Origin: Apus apus
Taxonomy: Eukaryota > Chordata > Aves > Apodiformes > Apodidae
DNA length: 64,000 nucleotides
Direction: 5' to 3'
Assembly: GCF_020740795.1 (NCBI RefSeq)
Contig: NC_067282.1
Location: forward strand, 178,378,274 to 178,442,273
Numbering within the stretch: the stretch's first letter is position 1; each line of letters opens with the position of its first letter. Positions 38,028 to 50,676 of the stretch are shown here, in pieces. A model generated the notes under the pieces. That model made no database searches. It had not been told where the DNA came from and worked only from the letters and a program-made list of their open reading frames with translations. Position numbers and translations under genes: made by a program.

Positions 38028-38113
38028 TCTTTCATTTTTCTTTCTCTTAATCCTTTTTTTTTTTTTTTCCCTTTTTTTTTTTTCTTCTTCTTTTTCTTTT
38101 TTTTTTTTTTTTT
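38028..38113. repeat. Polypyrimidine (T-rich) tract inside the CpG island
   Basis: About 86 bp almost purely T with scattered C, including T runs of 11-17. It separates two GC-rich halves of the island. On the minus strand it is poly-purine. Length may be unstable and assembly error is possible. Confidence 0.85.
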
Positions 38114-38300
38114 GCCCGGGTTCCTTGCCGGATCCCGTCAGCGGCCGGCCCGGCGCATGCCCGCTGCGCCTCCTCCCTGCGCGCCGAGCCCCGTCCTCCC
38201 CTGTCGCAGCGGCACCAGCGCTCCCAGTAACGCGGCGGCGGCGGCGGGCGCCTCGGTGGGGGCAGAGCGGCCCCGGCGGCGGCTGCCTCGGTGCGGGCAG

Positions 38301-38445
38301 GGCACCCTCCGCGGCAGCAGCGCTCTCCTCAGGGGTGGGCAGGCAGCCGCAGCGGCAGCAGCCTCCTCGGTGAGGGGAAGGCAGCCCTGGCGCCGGCAGC
38401 AGCCGCAGCAGCAGCGGGCTCCTCAGTGAAGGGAAGGCAGGCTCC
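38301..38445. repeat. Imperfect CAG/GGC-rich tandem repeat
   Basis: Three degenerate units each contain GGCAGCAGC, then CTCCTC, a GTGAGGGG/GTGAAGGG variant and AAGGCAG. They lie around 38312-38347, 38352-38390 and 38395-38441. The unit is roughly 40-45 bp with substitutions and small indels. It is located in the GPR85 CpG island. Confidence 0.55.
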
Positions 38446-41400
38446 GCGGCAGCACGTTTCCATTGCGATGCATAGCCGAGCCCGATTTATTGGCGAGCCT
38501 GGGCAAGCTAGGCTGAGGAAAGGGAGGGGGAGGAATTGGGTCCTGCGCTCCTTGTTTATGCCTTTGAACTCCCCCTCCCGCCCCTTGCGCTGCAAATGGG
38601 GGCTAGGAAGCGGCCGCCGCGGTGCACGTCGCAGCCTGTCAGGAGAGGGACCGGGCGGTTTCCTCAGCTGCCGCTGCTCGCGTCCTCCCGCTCGAGGCTC
38701 GCTTCCTCTCTTCCCGGTTCCCAGCCGGTGAATGCCTTCTTCCTAACTCCTAGGCCAGGAAGGGCTCCTTAAAAAGTACCGTGGTCCGGGGATGGCGTAT
38801 TTGCCGCGGGCCGTTAGGACATCGCACCTTCCCCCTGGCGCCGCCGCCTCCCCCTCGCAGCCAGTCAAACGGCTTCTCAGCATCAGCCCGAAGCCGGCGC
38901 GGAGCTGTCAGCGCTGCGTGGCGACAGGGATGGACTGTAACCGTAAGCCCGTTCCGCCCGCAGCAGGGCCGGCGTCGCCCCTCGGCGAGCGCGGTGGCAG
39001 CGGCAGCCGCCGCGGAGGAGCGCCCGAGCCCGGAGCCGCGGGGACCGGCACCGATGATGTCATACGGGCCGCGGCGGCAGCGCCGGGAGGCGGCCCGGGG
39101 CCTGGGCCTCCCCGCCGGCGGCCCCAGCCCTGCCCGGAGCCGGGAGCAGCGGCACACGGGCAGGGGTCGGCTGACAGCGGGAAGAGCACGTCCCTCCGCC
39201 CTCCCGCCTCTGCAGGCCTGGTGGTAGTTTAGCCGGGAGAAGCGGGAAAATAAAGACAGGCTCGCCCCAAAAGTAGTGCGTTTTGGCTGCCAGGCAGTTG
39301 AGGAACGCTTTATTTCGGGTGCGGAGAGTTGGATTTTGAGGAACTTGTTCACTGGAAGCTTCCACTCAAGTCAGAATAAATCCTTCTGCGGGACAGATTT
39401 ATGGGGTTGATTCATACTGCGTGTCACATCTTTGGGACTGTTGGTAGACTGTGGGCATTTTTTAAGGCTGTTGTCAAAGTTCGGGTTCTTTTTTTTTGGC
39501 ACTTTCTAAAAGCCATTGGAATTTGTGGCCAAACCAAATCGGTGGTCAAAATGTAGCCTCAGTTACAGCCTGATCAAGCCCAGAAGTCTACAGCCACCAG
39601 AAAATACAGTTATGTAAAGTAAAATTACGCTAAGTATGTTACTTTCTTCAGAAAAACATATAATCCTTGAGTAGAAACCTCACACAGAGCTCAGGTACCA
39701 CAGATTGGTTTTTTTTTTCCTGATGACTTTGTGTTGGTTCTTTGGAGTTAGTTTTGGTTTTCAAAATTGGCAGTTTGGTTATTGAAGTTACTACTTCACG
39801 CTGCACTTCTCATGCAACAGTTTCAAATGAGCTAATAAGACCTCTCCAGCTATCCCTTTTCTGCTGTTAAATATATATACCAAAAGTTACACACACAAAG
39901 ACTTTTAAAGTAATCCTTAATGTTAAAATGGAAAGACAAGGAATTGGCTGCTAAATCAGCAAGAGCAGGCACTTTAGCAGTCTGTGTATTATAGCAAAGA
40001 ATTATCAAAATGCCATGAAAATTAAAATACCGGATTAGGAAGCGGATCTACAATTTGTGTTACAGGATGGCTATGGTACATTCATGGTCAGTGCCTATTC
40101 CCAGACTCTGATTTATCATTTGTGTTTAAGAGTAAAACATAGGACATCATCACCTAAATTTTAAGAAAGAACTTGTGAAGTATTTTTTAACCTTTTCTGC
40201 CTGCGCTTTCTCTTAGACATGTTACAGAAGTATATCGCTATATAACATTTAAGAACTTGCTTTTCTTTAATATCTGTCACAGGCTGTTTAGAAGTAATCC
40301 ATGGGATTCTGAATTAAGTCAGTGTTCAACCACTGGTTCAGCACAAATCCATTTGTCATCAAGTGTAATCTGAGAACCATTGCTCTAATTTGGTCAATGA
40401 AAGGTAGACATCCATACTGAAACAAATGTAACTAAGCTAGTTTCCCATCATAGTCAATAGTGAGAAAAAAATGCTTGAGGGAGCAGATAATCTCATTCTG
40501 AATCACGAGTCTAAAATATGTCAGATGTATTGCAGTCTATTCTCTTTATTATCAGGGTAGAGTTAGGGAAGGGAAATCCTTGTCACAGAGGGAGAGACTT
40601 CTGATGGAGTGTGAGATAATGCTGTGTTAAGCTGTTTTGCTGGGAGCAGGCTCCATCCCCTGTGGAAGGAAAGTAAATCCAGGAGTCATGGGATTGGGAA
40701 TCTGGGAAATGAAGACAGATGTCAGCTAAAGATGGCTCCAGGAAGCATGAACTAGGAAATTAATGTGTAATTGGAAGGGGAGGAGAACAGTTACAGAAGG
40801 ACAAGGGGAGAGAACTTCACTCATCGCTACTTCAGAACAGCTGGGCTAGAAATATGAAAGGTTCAGAAAAAAATTGTGAGGCAGCCTTCCTTGCAGGGTG
40901 AGCAGAGCAGGGGTAGCCAAGCAGAATATCTTGGGGCTTTGCCATGAGGAGGGATCCTTAACACCGAACAAGTTGCCCACTCCACAATATAAGGGGGGCA
41001 ACACTAAGGGCAAGAAGAATGAAGTTCAAAAAACGCAGAGGGCCTGTGTGCTGTAGAGGCATCTCAGAGGAGAGAAGTTATTGGTTTCAGGAAGGTAAAT
41101 ATCTTTCTCTGCCTTTTGTTTAAGTGTTTAAGCCTGCTTTTCCCCAAGAAGGGGTAAAGGGACAGGGTGTAAGGAAAGTGTAAGCATAATAGCATTTCTG
41201 TACCACATTAGAACTAGAACCAGACTGACGAGAGCTTTCCCTAGAAAATATGAGAATCAAGACTATTTTCCTGATTTTCTGATTTAGATCAAAGACAGGA
41301 ACCATCTCCAGGTTTGGGCTACCCCACTGCAAGGTTATTGACAGTTATGATAAAGAGCTCTCTCTTTCTTTTCTGTTGGAGTTATTTAGTAATCATGGCC

Positions 41401-41510
41401 TGGAAAGTAATTGGTGAAGTAGTCAGCTTTGTTCTTAGTGACTTAGGATCCTGTATTCCAATTATTTTGTCGTTGTTGCTGTTTTGTACTGGGGTTTTTT
41501 GTTATTTTTT

Positions 41511-41513
41511 GTG

Positions 41514-41544
<31 letters not shown>

Positions 41545-41566
41545 GTTTTGTTTTGTTTTGTTTTCA
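41511..41566. repeat. (GTTT)n / (GTTTT)n microsatellite
   Basis: A run of GTTT units passes into GTTTT units. Seen directly. Confidence 0.88.
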
Positions 41567-44500
41567 ATTTAAATACCATTTAAGATGGATCAAGGGACTG
41601 GGTTCAGTGAATTGGACCCACCAGGACCATTCCAAGATCAGGAACACTTTATTGGAGATTCCTGCTTTCATAATCTGGGGTTTTGGCATCATCTGCAGAC
41701 CTAGGCAGCTCATTCCGGGAGGTGGTGGTGATGCTTGAGTGCACATGGCCAAGTTTCTGGGAACTTGGGCATTTTGTTGGTGTGCAGGTAGCATTTTGGG
41801 TACTTGGCACCTAATTTATTTTGAGGATATGTGCCCTGGAATCCTGTACCATGATTGTGAGCCAGGTGAGGATGCTGTGTAGGTGTTTCTCATTGTTTTG
41901 TGCTTTTTCCTCATAATGGGAGAGTTTTTTGAGAAAAGTCTGACACTCAGAGATCTCACTAATAGAGCCTGAGGTAGAGATTGAGCTAGAAGACACGCTA
42001 GTGATGACAAGTAACTATCAGTTGAAAGGACTAGGTGAGATATTTGCCTCACCAAGGTCAGTAACAACTCTCAACAATTACAGCAGAATGAGGATTTCAG
42101 GGCAGGGACAGAAATTGTAAATAGCTAAAATGTAAAATATTCATATCCCTATTCTCATAATCATTTCAGTAATTAAGGTGTGTACCAGCTGTCTTGAAAT
42201 GTATTTATATGCAACGTCTACCCAGTCTGAATCATACAAGCTCTGAAGCACTGTAGGATTTTGTGACACTTCTGCAAAACAGGAGAGATACTCTGCAGGG
42301 TGTACCCACCTCTGTGCAGAGGCCAGCACAAGATTTATGTATTGCTTAAGGGACTGTGATAGATGCTATCAAAGTACATCCTTTTCAAAGGGCTCAAGGA
42401 ATTCTTCCAAGGGAAATTTCTTGCCTGTGCAGTAGATTTGTGAAACTTTAAAACAGTGTTTAAGTAGGACTTATGTAATACAGAGACCTGTGTAAGACCC
42501 CTGCACAATGGAGTGTTTCACCTGCAATATATTTGGTTTCTGTGCTTTGTAAAGTATTTGCAGAACAAAGGCATTTGTTGGTATTATCTGACTCCTATGT
42601 TGGCTCTCAGCACAGACATAAATTTCACTCCACACTGAAAAGCTCTCTAGTGGTCTTCTGCCTCCATGTTCTCACCTATAACAAAATTGCATTAATGTGC
42701 CTAACAATTCCTATGGATAATAATTGCAATTTTAAAAAATAATCTTTAGCCAGATCCTCAGATGTTTTATAAGTATTTCTCAGAAACATTTAGTTAGGTA
42801 TTTGAAACAAAATTTTCATAAGCACCTTTTGAAACTTAACTTTTGTTCTTAAAAGCCGATCCATGTTGCACGTTTAAACAGGGATAAATGAAGGTTTAAG
42901 GGCAAATGCACCTAAGTTTATCTGCTGAGAATATGAAAAAGGCTTAGCCCCACAGAGGAAAACCTCTGCTTCTTGTGATTGAGGGGAGTAAGGCACCAAC
43001 GTGCTTCTGACAATCCCATTAGATACTTACATCAAAAGAATGTGGACCAAGCTTACCGAAGTTCCTGCTATATCCAGTCTCTCCACTTCCTTCCTATGTC
43101 AGAAAATCTCTTGGTGTTTTGGTAACTGAATGTGGAACAGGAGGAAAAAGATTTTCTTCTTTCTCTGTTACAAAAAATAAAATAACATTCCTTACAAATC
43201 TCATAGATAGGATTTGTTAAAGCATGTGCACAAACACTACGGATAGTCTTACTGAAGTAGTGATTAATTTATTTAATGTATTTTCATCTCCAGTTTAATT
43301 AATCCAATTAATTGCACACATTTAGTATAAGGTACATTACAATATGTCTTTCAACTACTGTAAATACATTCCATTCACTGATGTTTTTCTGTGCACGATG
43401 TACAGTAATGTGAGTAAATCATAGTTGTACAACTCAGTAAGCAAAATAGTTGAAAGAAGCGATGCTGAGCACAGTTAGGAATTCATAACTAAATCACATC
43501 AGGTGAAAGGCATGACTTTTGCATGTGGCTTGGATAACCAGTAATATTAAGATAATCTGGTGAGAAACAGGTTGAGAGTTTTTTAGAATTTAAGAGCTGA
43601 ACTGGGAGCAGTGACCCCAGAACATGCTAATTACTTTTCTGATGCATGGCTAGGTAATCTTGGCCTCTTTGCTGTCATTCTTGTACCTTGCCTTCTAACA
43701 CTTTACCAACCACTTTCAGGTAAAAGTGGAGCATCCCCACCAGAAAAGATTTCCTGCCAATGCAAGTCAGCACCTCACAATCACTAACATAGAAAGCTGT
43801 GTCAATTCACTCCAGTGGGGGAAGCTGTCTCTGTGATTTTAGAAGTGTCACCTATTAGCTTTAAAAACTGGTGATGGGCAAAACCTTTTAATTTTAATAT
43901 TTTTTATTTTTAAACCAAGGAATTGTTTGGTTTATGATGCGTGTGCACCTCACCCCTTGTCAGATACTATGTTTGATAGTCCTTTAGTCTACGCGATTTT
44001 AACACTTGAGTTTTCAATAAAATGCTTTCTTAGAGGCTATGTAATGCTCCTGGTCTACCTTACTAAATGGAAATTCAGGACTTGAAATCAGCTAACCATT
44101 GCTGAAGCACACAGCAGCTCTGCAGCGTCATGGTCATTAACAGTGCCAATCACAGCACTCAAGAAAGCTTTTTTCCTAACACCATTACAGATGCCAGTGG
44201 AGCTCTGTGGAGCACAATGAATGGGGTTAGTGACATTGCAGAACAGAATGCTTGCCTTGAGAGGGGAACGTGAAAGTGCCTGGAAGCAGGGGAAGGATGA
44301 CTTCTTCCAGCTGAGCCACATCCAACATTTTTATGCACCCAGTATTAAATGCAGACAGCCTCATGTCTGAGATGCATGTAACTATACTGGTTATGTAAAC
44401 CGAGTCTGTCCTTCAGTTTTCCAGCAGGAAGGGAGATGTGTGGAATACTTTGGCAGGCTGGGAGGCTGGCAGGTCTTGCTCTGAACTCTTTTTGTGCTGT

Positions 44501-47500
44501 TGGTTCACTGGAGATTATTAGGATGTGGTCATGGCCTAATGAAAGGACTAAGGTTCATTATTTTTCATATACTTTCTGCCATGAAGCTATACAATGACTA
44601 AGTGAATTTATGCCTGTTTCCTCCCCTTCACTGTCTTTTAAACCTGGAGCCTGATTTTAGTGAAGTCAGATAGATGAGCAGAGAGGTCTCAGAGGCAGGT
44701 GAGGTTCCTATAAATTTTGTGAATGGAGGTGTTGGCTGCTTGCCCTAGAGTTTACCTTTTTCCCTTGCTGCTCTTTCAGGCTGCTTACCAGTGCCTAGGA
44801 ACCCTGGTCCATACCTGAGGCTTCAGCATACAGCGATTCATCTGCTGGTAAACATTGGTCAAGGCCTGGAGTCTTAATCCCTTCTCAGCTCAAATTTTTT
44901 GTTGCCAGGCTTGGCTGTGCTCAGCTGTGCAGCTGAACAGGACACTGGATATGTCCCAGCGGTTTCTGCAGCCAGGGGCAGAATGGCACATAGCAAGCAT
45001 AGCGCTGTGTTAGACCCAAAGACTGCAGTGGTTCTGTGACAGACCTCACATATCCTATTCATCAGTTTGGTATCAAATGACTCAGCCACACAGTTGAGCT
45101 CCTCCTCGATTCTCTTGCAGTTACTGCTCTGTTTCTTCCAGTGCTCACAGAACTATTTGCACGACTACTGTTTGTGTATAGGGATATATGTCAAATCAAT
45201 TCCCTTCATAGAGATGAGATATATAAATACTTCAATTTTTTGCCATCTTTAAGGTTAGGTTAGAGGTGAACCATGCATGGCCAGTATGTTGTAGGATTAG
45301 AGAGACTATTTGGCAATAGCATTTTCTATTTCTAGCAATACTGAGAGGGGGATTTAAAAATAATAGGATAAAATAGGATAACTGTCACTGCCAGCTTTCA
45401 GAGAACTTTTAGGCTGTGCTCAGGGACAAAAAAATAACAGTGTCAATGTTATTAATTTCTGCTGATATGACCAGTTCACATCTAGACATTAGGCTTTCTA
45501 CTAATTTATTGTTCAGATTTTAATTTAAGAGAATACAGATATGTACAGACCATGCAGTAAAAGTCAGTTTAATAAAGTATATTCCTGGATTGCTTTGAAT
45601 ACATAATATTGAGACAATGAAGAATCAAGTCTGTAATGTCTAAGATGGAGAGTGAATACTGGCTGTGCAAGTAGCTAGCATGAATGTATGTTCTACTGGT
45701 GAGCTTCTAGTCTTGTGATCTAGAAAGTGGAAAAACTCTTGGATGTTCCCACATCAACTCAGCTGTTACCTGTTCACTGTAACCCATTTGATATCTAGAA
45801 CCTAATGCCATGGTCCCATTTTGTCAGCTTGTTGGGTATTAAGTATGAAATGTTCCCATTTATACGCAGAACAAGGAGTAGCAATTTTAAGTTATATGCT
45901 TGCTCGTATGCAGGGAATAGTCTGTCTCTGGATAAAGGTAGGTCATCTGTTAAGGAACATGGTAGTTTGAATTCTGCAGATACTATCAGAACAGCACTCT
46001 GATGGCACAGCAGGAGGAACTGCATGAATGCAGCTCTATGGTGCAACTGTAAATATAAATTTATTACTGCATTGTCTATTTCATGGAGGTAAGAAAAAAA
46101 TGTGTTTTATTTAAATATCACTTACAAAACTAGTCAAGCCTAATGTTAGCAAATAGCAGTATCTTTTTGCTTAGTTGGATGAGTATAGTTAGGCAATGTT
46201 TGAACATGGTATTGAAAGAAAAAGGTCAAAAATTGAGCAGGGACACAATGTTGCACTGTACTAGATAAGACAACCAGTTGTCAGGAGAAACACATGGGAT
46301 CTGGTCCCTGCTAACTGGATTGCTTGCTGCTGGTTTTGCTTTGCTTTCTGATTGACTACATAATGTCAAGCCATGAAGCTGAGACCTGGGCCTAAATCTT
46401 GACATAAAAGGCAGGTAACCTAAATAGCAGACATGGGAGTCGGTCTTTCTTGTCCACATCCTCGCCCTCCTCCCCTTGCTTCCCCCTCCCTCAGCTGTTG
46501 CTCTCAGACTTCTACACATTAAGGGTCCAGGATAAACAGGAGAGCATGCCTTCCAGCACTGTACCTCCTCGTACTCCATAATACTTTTTTTTGGAGTTGG
46601 GAGAATGGGCTCAAATTCCAGATTTTTTATTTTGTGTAATATAACTACTGGGTGGTGATAGAACAGGTGGGCTTCCTGCAGCATTTCCATGTCCACTGGG
46701 CTCAGCACTGCTAGATGAACACCCCAGTCAGATCAGACTCTTCTAGGGACATTGCTGGGAGTGAAACATTTAGGTTATGTTCTGTCTCACATCTGGATCA
46801 CAGAGATTCTACATTGCACACTCATGTGCATTTCTGCACATGAATGGAAAGCTGCAACCTCAGGTCCCAAGTGTAAATGCCACCTGAAAAGTAAGCACTG
46901 ATAAGTCTTGTTCTTGCTGCAGTGAGGATTTTTGGGTCCCTTTTTGGAAAGTTTATGTCTTAAATAATGTTCAACTCATGTTTTAGATATTTTAATTACC
47001 TCTAAACTCTTGCAGTTCCTCACTACATAATTTTATTATACCTCACTGAATTTATTTGCTCTCCATTATGAAAATAAAATGTGGAAATAAGAGATCTAAA
47101 TACTAGTAATCTTTTTTTTGCCTTATCTGTGATGTGTATCTGGACATAAAAGTGCTATTTTGATGAGTGAACACACCACTTCTCACAGCACAGGACCAAT
47201 TTAGCCAAATTAAATGTACCTGTTGTGTAATTCTGTCCCACATTGTAGATTTGGTATTAATGTAATGCTTCAAAAGCTAACAGAACATTTAGTTGATATA
47301 CTGTATCTCTCTATTATGTATTATATCTCCTCATAAATATGCATGTATTAAAAACTGTGGCAATTTGAGGAATTTATGTAAAACTTACGAATTCTCTTTG
47401 ATATTGTGGGTCCTCAAGATACATCTGTTTCAACCTGCATGCTCTATATTGACAAGAAAGCACTTTCTTCTTTCTTTTTTTTGTAACCTTTTTACTGTAT

Positions 47501-49697
47501 TGAATTTTCAAAGGACCTTGCCACAAGGCCAACCATGAAACAACTGAAATGCGGACAATCTGAAACCAAATGGAAGACCTTCAGACAAAAAGAGGTGGCA
47601 GTTGCTCAGGATAATTTATTTGCCCAAGTGGGTTAGTTACCAACACAAGGATCACATCTTTGGAAAACTGTGAAGCTGAGAGAGGAGTAAAAGTTTATAA
47701 AGGGAAAGTAACTTAACGGTCATTTTGGAGTGAGACACAATTCAGAAAATTGTTGCAGGAACGTAAGAACTATTTTCTGCTGTCACAGTCAGCCAGAGGC
47801 AATCGGGAACATAGAATTAGTGGAATTGCAAGGCTAAATGTAAATGCACTTTTGACCAATTTGAGCAAACCTAGTTAGATAATGGAGCTGAGGTAGCCTT
47901 CAATAGATACAGTGAGAAGTTGGAGAGAGCTTAAGTTGTAGGCTTAATTACAAAACACTCAGACTTCTGCCTCACTTAGCAGTCTTGTAATACAGTTATG
48001 AACTTACTTAAACCAAAATTATCTTAAGGTGAGGTAGGTTTTCAACCCCTAAGCCCTTTAACCATTACTTAAAAATCTGCTAAATTTGGGGTAGTGATAA
48101 TTAATATGGTGCCTAACAAAAAGATACAGTAAGATGCCTTTCAAAACAGAAAACTATGCTAAATTTTTTAATGTAAAAAACCTACACAGTATTTTTTTCT
48201 GAAATTTAAAAATATAAGGAAGAGTAAAAGGGTTAATAATTACTAGTAATAAGAATATATTGGTAATTTAACATTGAGCTTCGAAGTGCTAAAATGAATA
48301 AAGAGTTATAAGTCTAGTAGACTTTGACTCAGTGTTATGGTTTAAGGCTTAGGTATGCTGTAATGTGAATAAAACTGCATTATATAGCAGTTTTAAGAAA
48401 GGATTTCTGAAGTATCTCTACCAGGCGATTGTGAAAGATTTTTTTCTGGTGTGTTCAGTGAGAGCATGCTAGTAGGAATTTTTTTGAACCAATGTAGTTT
48501 ATTGGCTTTTAATATTTCTGTGGCAACTGAAACATATGCTTTTCTTTACAATATAAAACTCTTTACAAATGCCCCAGTTCCATATAAGCTGCATATTTCT
48601 CAGTCTTTGTAATAACACCAGAAATAGTTACTCTAAGTAGGTGGCAGGGATCAACTAGTTCAAAAATGAAAAAACTCAATGTTTCACTCATGTAGTTTAC
48701 TTCCTTAGCATTTATTCCTTGAAAAAAAAACAGAGTGCAGCTTTTGCAAACACAGGGCAAAAGGGAAGTGAGTTTTCAACACCAGATAATGAAAAACCAA
48801 AAGCCCAATCCTGTAAGACGACATGGAATTCCTACTAAGTAAATGGCTTAGCATGAAAGAGTGTATTTAAGTGTGTCTGTGTGTGCCTCTTCACCCTATT
48901 TCTATGACATTTGCTTCCCAAGGCCTGTATTTTGCACTAAATCAGGCAATTTTAATTGCTCTAAGACAGTTGGCATTATGATATATTAAGGCAGCAGTCT
49001 GACAACTACTGTGTACAACCAATTTCAACTTATTTTGGTGGAGTGCATGAAGTGATCACATGCTCTACATTCACTGTTGGAAGGTCAGTATTCCTTTGGA
49101 AGTAGAATGGATTTTAATTCTTAATTCCTGTTAAGTCTGTTGGGATTTAAGCAGAAAAACCTCTGGCAAAAACTCATGAAAGTTCAGCTATTGAGTGCTT
49201 TACATTGCTATCTACATCTATAATAATTTCCTTTCTGGCCCTTCTGAAATTGAGAGCATGTAATCCTTTTTACTGGGATTTCATTGTTACTTCTGGATAG
49301 GAAAATACAATTTATGAAGTACTTCTCATTTAATGCAGATAACCTCATGTAGAACAGGTTCCTGAGCAATAGCTGGACATAGGCACAAACCAGATTTCTT
49401 ACTGACATAAGAACGACAAGGTAGAAAAGTAAGCTGATGGACATCAGATGTGTATAGTGCACTACACTAAAAGTGTGTGAATAGGCACTTTATTTTAGTA
49501 AGGTGTCCTTGAGAGTGAGCTGTCCTATGGATTTCCCTTTGCCTTGCTTGATAAATCTTAGGGCGGGACACACACACACAATAGAGTCTAAGTTGAATAT
49601 ACAAGTTCAGAAGTGTATTTGTGGAATAAGAGTGGGGACAATATTTTTGCCTAATATTTATTAAGATGTAGGTCAAATACTGGTAGCAGGCTGAGAG

Positions 49698-49717
49698 AAA
49701 AAAAAAAAAAAAAAAAA
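49698..49717 (+). repeat. A20 homopolymer
   Basis: Twenty consecutive A residues. No retrocopy body or flanking duplication was recognised. Confidence 0.85.
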
Positions 49718-50587
49718 GACAGCATCTATTTTAAGAACCAATTTAGATTTTCACATAAACGGAAATCAAGAATAATTCTACTGTATTATACAGAAATGTA
49801 AGGGCTGGTGCAAGGTCAGAATCAATCCTCTTGTGATTTCTGTTCAAAATGAATTTGAATCAGGATGACTGCACTGATTTCAGCAACTTCAGGCTGTTTT
49901 TTAACCAGATTAAAATTTGGCATTCAGTTACCACAGTAAATAATTCAGCTAGTATTTTCTTAGGGAAAGAGTTAGGGATGGAGCTTTATGTGGCTGCAGT
50001 TTCCCCATGAGCACCATCTGGTGCAAGGTGTACTACTGGTCAGATGACAGAGACCCCTCCATCCTATCGATGTAGCTACTGCATCCAAACCTGTATTTTG
50101 TCTTTGACTTTGTCCTAAACTCCCACTGATGCCAATGGGAACTCCATGTGCAACACAGTCTTTTATTCAGGCTGTCAAATCTTAATATTTTTGAAATGTT
50201 GACTTGGGCAGGAGTTGAGATAATTTGCATTTGGGGCTTTGCGCTGAAGCACTTGAATTCCATTTGGAGTATAGTACTGGCCCCATAAACTGATCTTTAA
50301 AAATCCCACTCTGAAAAGAGGATTACCCTACATATGCTGTATTTGCTCCCTTTTTTCCATAACCATTTAATGCCGCAGGGATTGAGTTTCACTAGACACA
50401 GTGGGAGAATCCTGGTACATCTGGTTTCCCTGTGGTCTTACATGATGACTGAACATCCTCACAGCTTTTGCGATCAGGTTCCCAATAGGCTCACACTGTG
50501 ATTAGATTTGTTCACCACTAATATATCCTTGTTTGCCATAAAGACAGAAGTGAATTGAGCTGATGTTTATGCATCCTATTTACAGCT

Positions 50588-50676
50588 AGGATTTCATAAA
50601 ATCATACAGTAAATTAGGTTGGAAAGGACCTCTGGAGGTCACCTGATGCATTTCCTGGCTCAGTCCCTTCCCAAAG
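50588..50676 (-). mobile_element. CR1 LINE 3' fragment
   Basis: About 90 bp matching the reverse complement of a CR1 3' end: AAAATCATACAGTAAATTAG, then GTTGGAAAGGACCTCTGGAGGTCACCTGATGC. The ATTCTATG repeats at its 3' end have eroded. Only the terminal UTR is present. Confidence 0.8.

Larger units (their letters stand above)
37395..39240 (-). promoter_or_regulatory. GPR85: CpG island: GPR85 promoter and first exon region
   Basis: GC content and CpG density rise abruptly at about 37460 and fall at about 39240, in contrast to AT-rich flanks. The position just upstream of the GPR85 leader marks it as the promoter. A strong donor ends the likely first exon at 37395. Internal features are a CA-type repeat (37557-37630), a long pyrimidine tract (38028-38113) that splits the island, CAG/GGC-rich imperfect repeats (38301-38445) and a CRE-like TGATGTCA at 39055-39062. 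No TATA box is evident. Long open frames on both strands here (for example 37457-37945 or 38750-39352) result from the high GC content and are not taken as genes. Confidence 0.8.
39241..50587. other. Intergenic, no gene recognised
   Basis: About 11 kb of AT-rich DNA between the GPR85 promoter and the SMIM30 region. It contains a (GTTT/GTTTT)n run at 41511-41566, an A20 run at 49698-49717, and short remnants that resemble old sauropsid repeats near 42750, 48800 and 50110. A purine-rich stretch (about 40600-41060) was noticed without any assignable identity. The 154-codon frame at 46226-46687 (minus) has no family resemblance. Confidence 0.55.

Noticed and set aside
37457..39352. Many 75-200-codon frames on both strands over the GPR85 CpG island
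   Set aside because: Low stop-codon frequency in GC-rich DNA explains them. Residue content is repetitive Arg, Pro, Ala and Gly, with no conserved motif. The CACACA repeat gives a spurious CVCVCV stretch.
46226..46708. 160-codon minus-strand frame
   Set aside because: It begins at GTG, and the first ATG gives about 154 codons. One or so frame of this length is expected by chance over 64 kb. No family motif, CpG island or splice context supports it.
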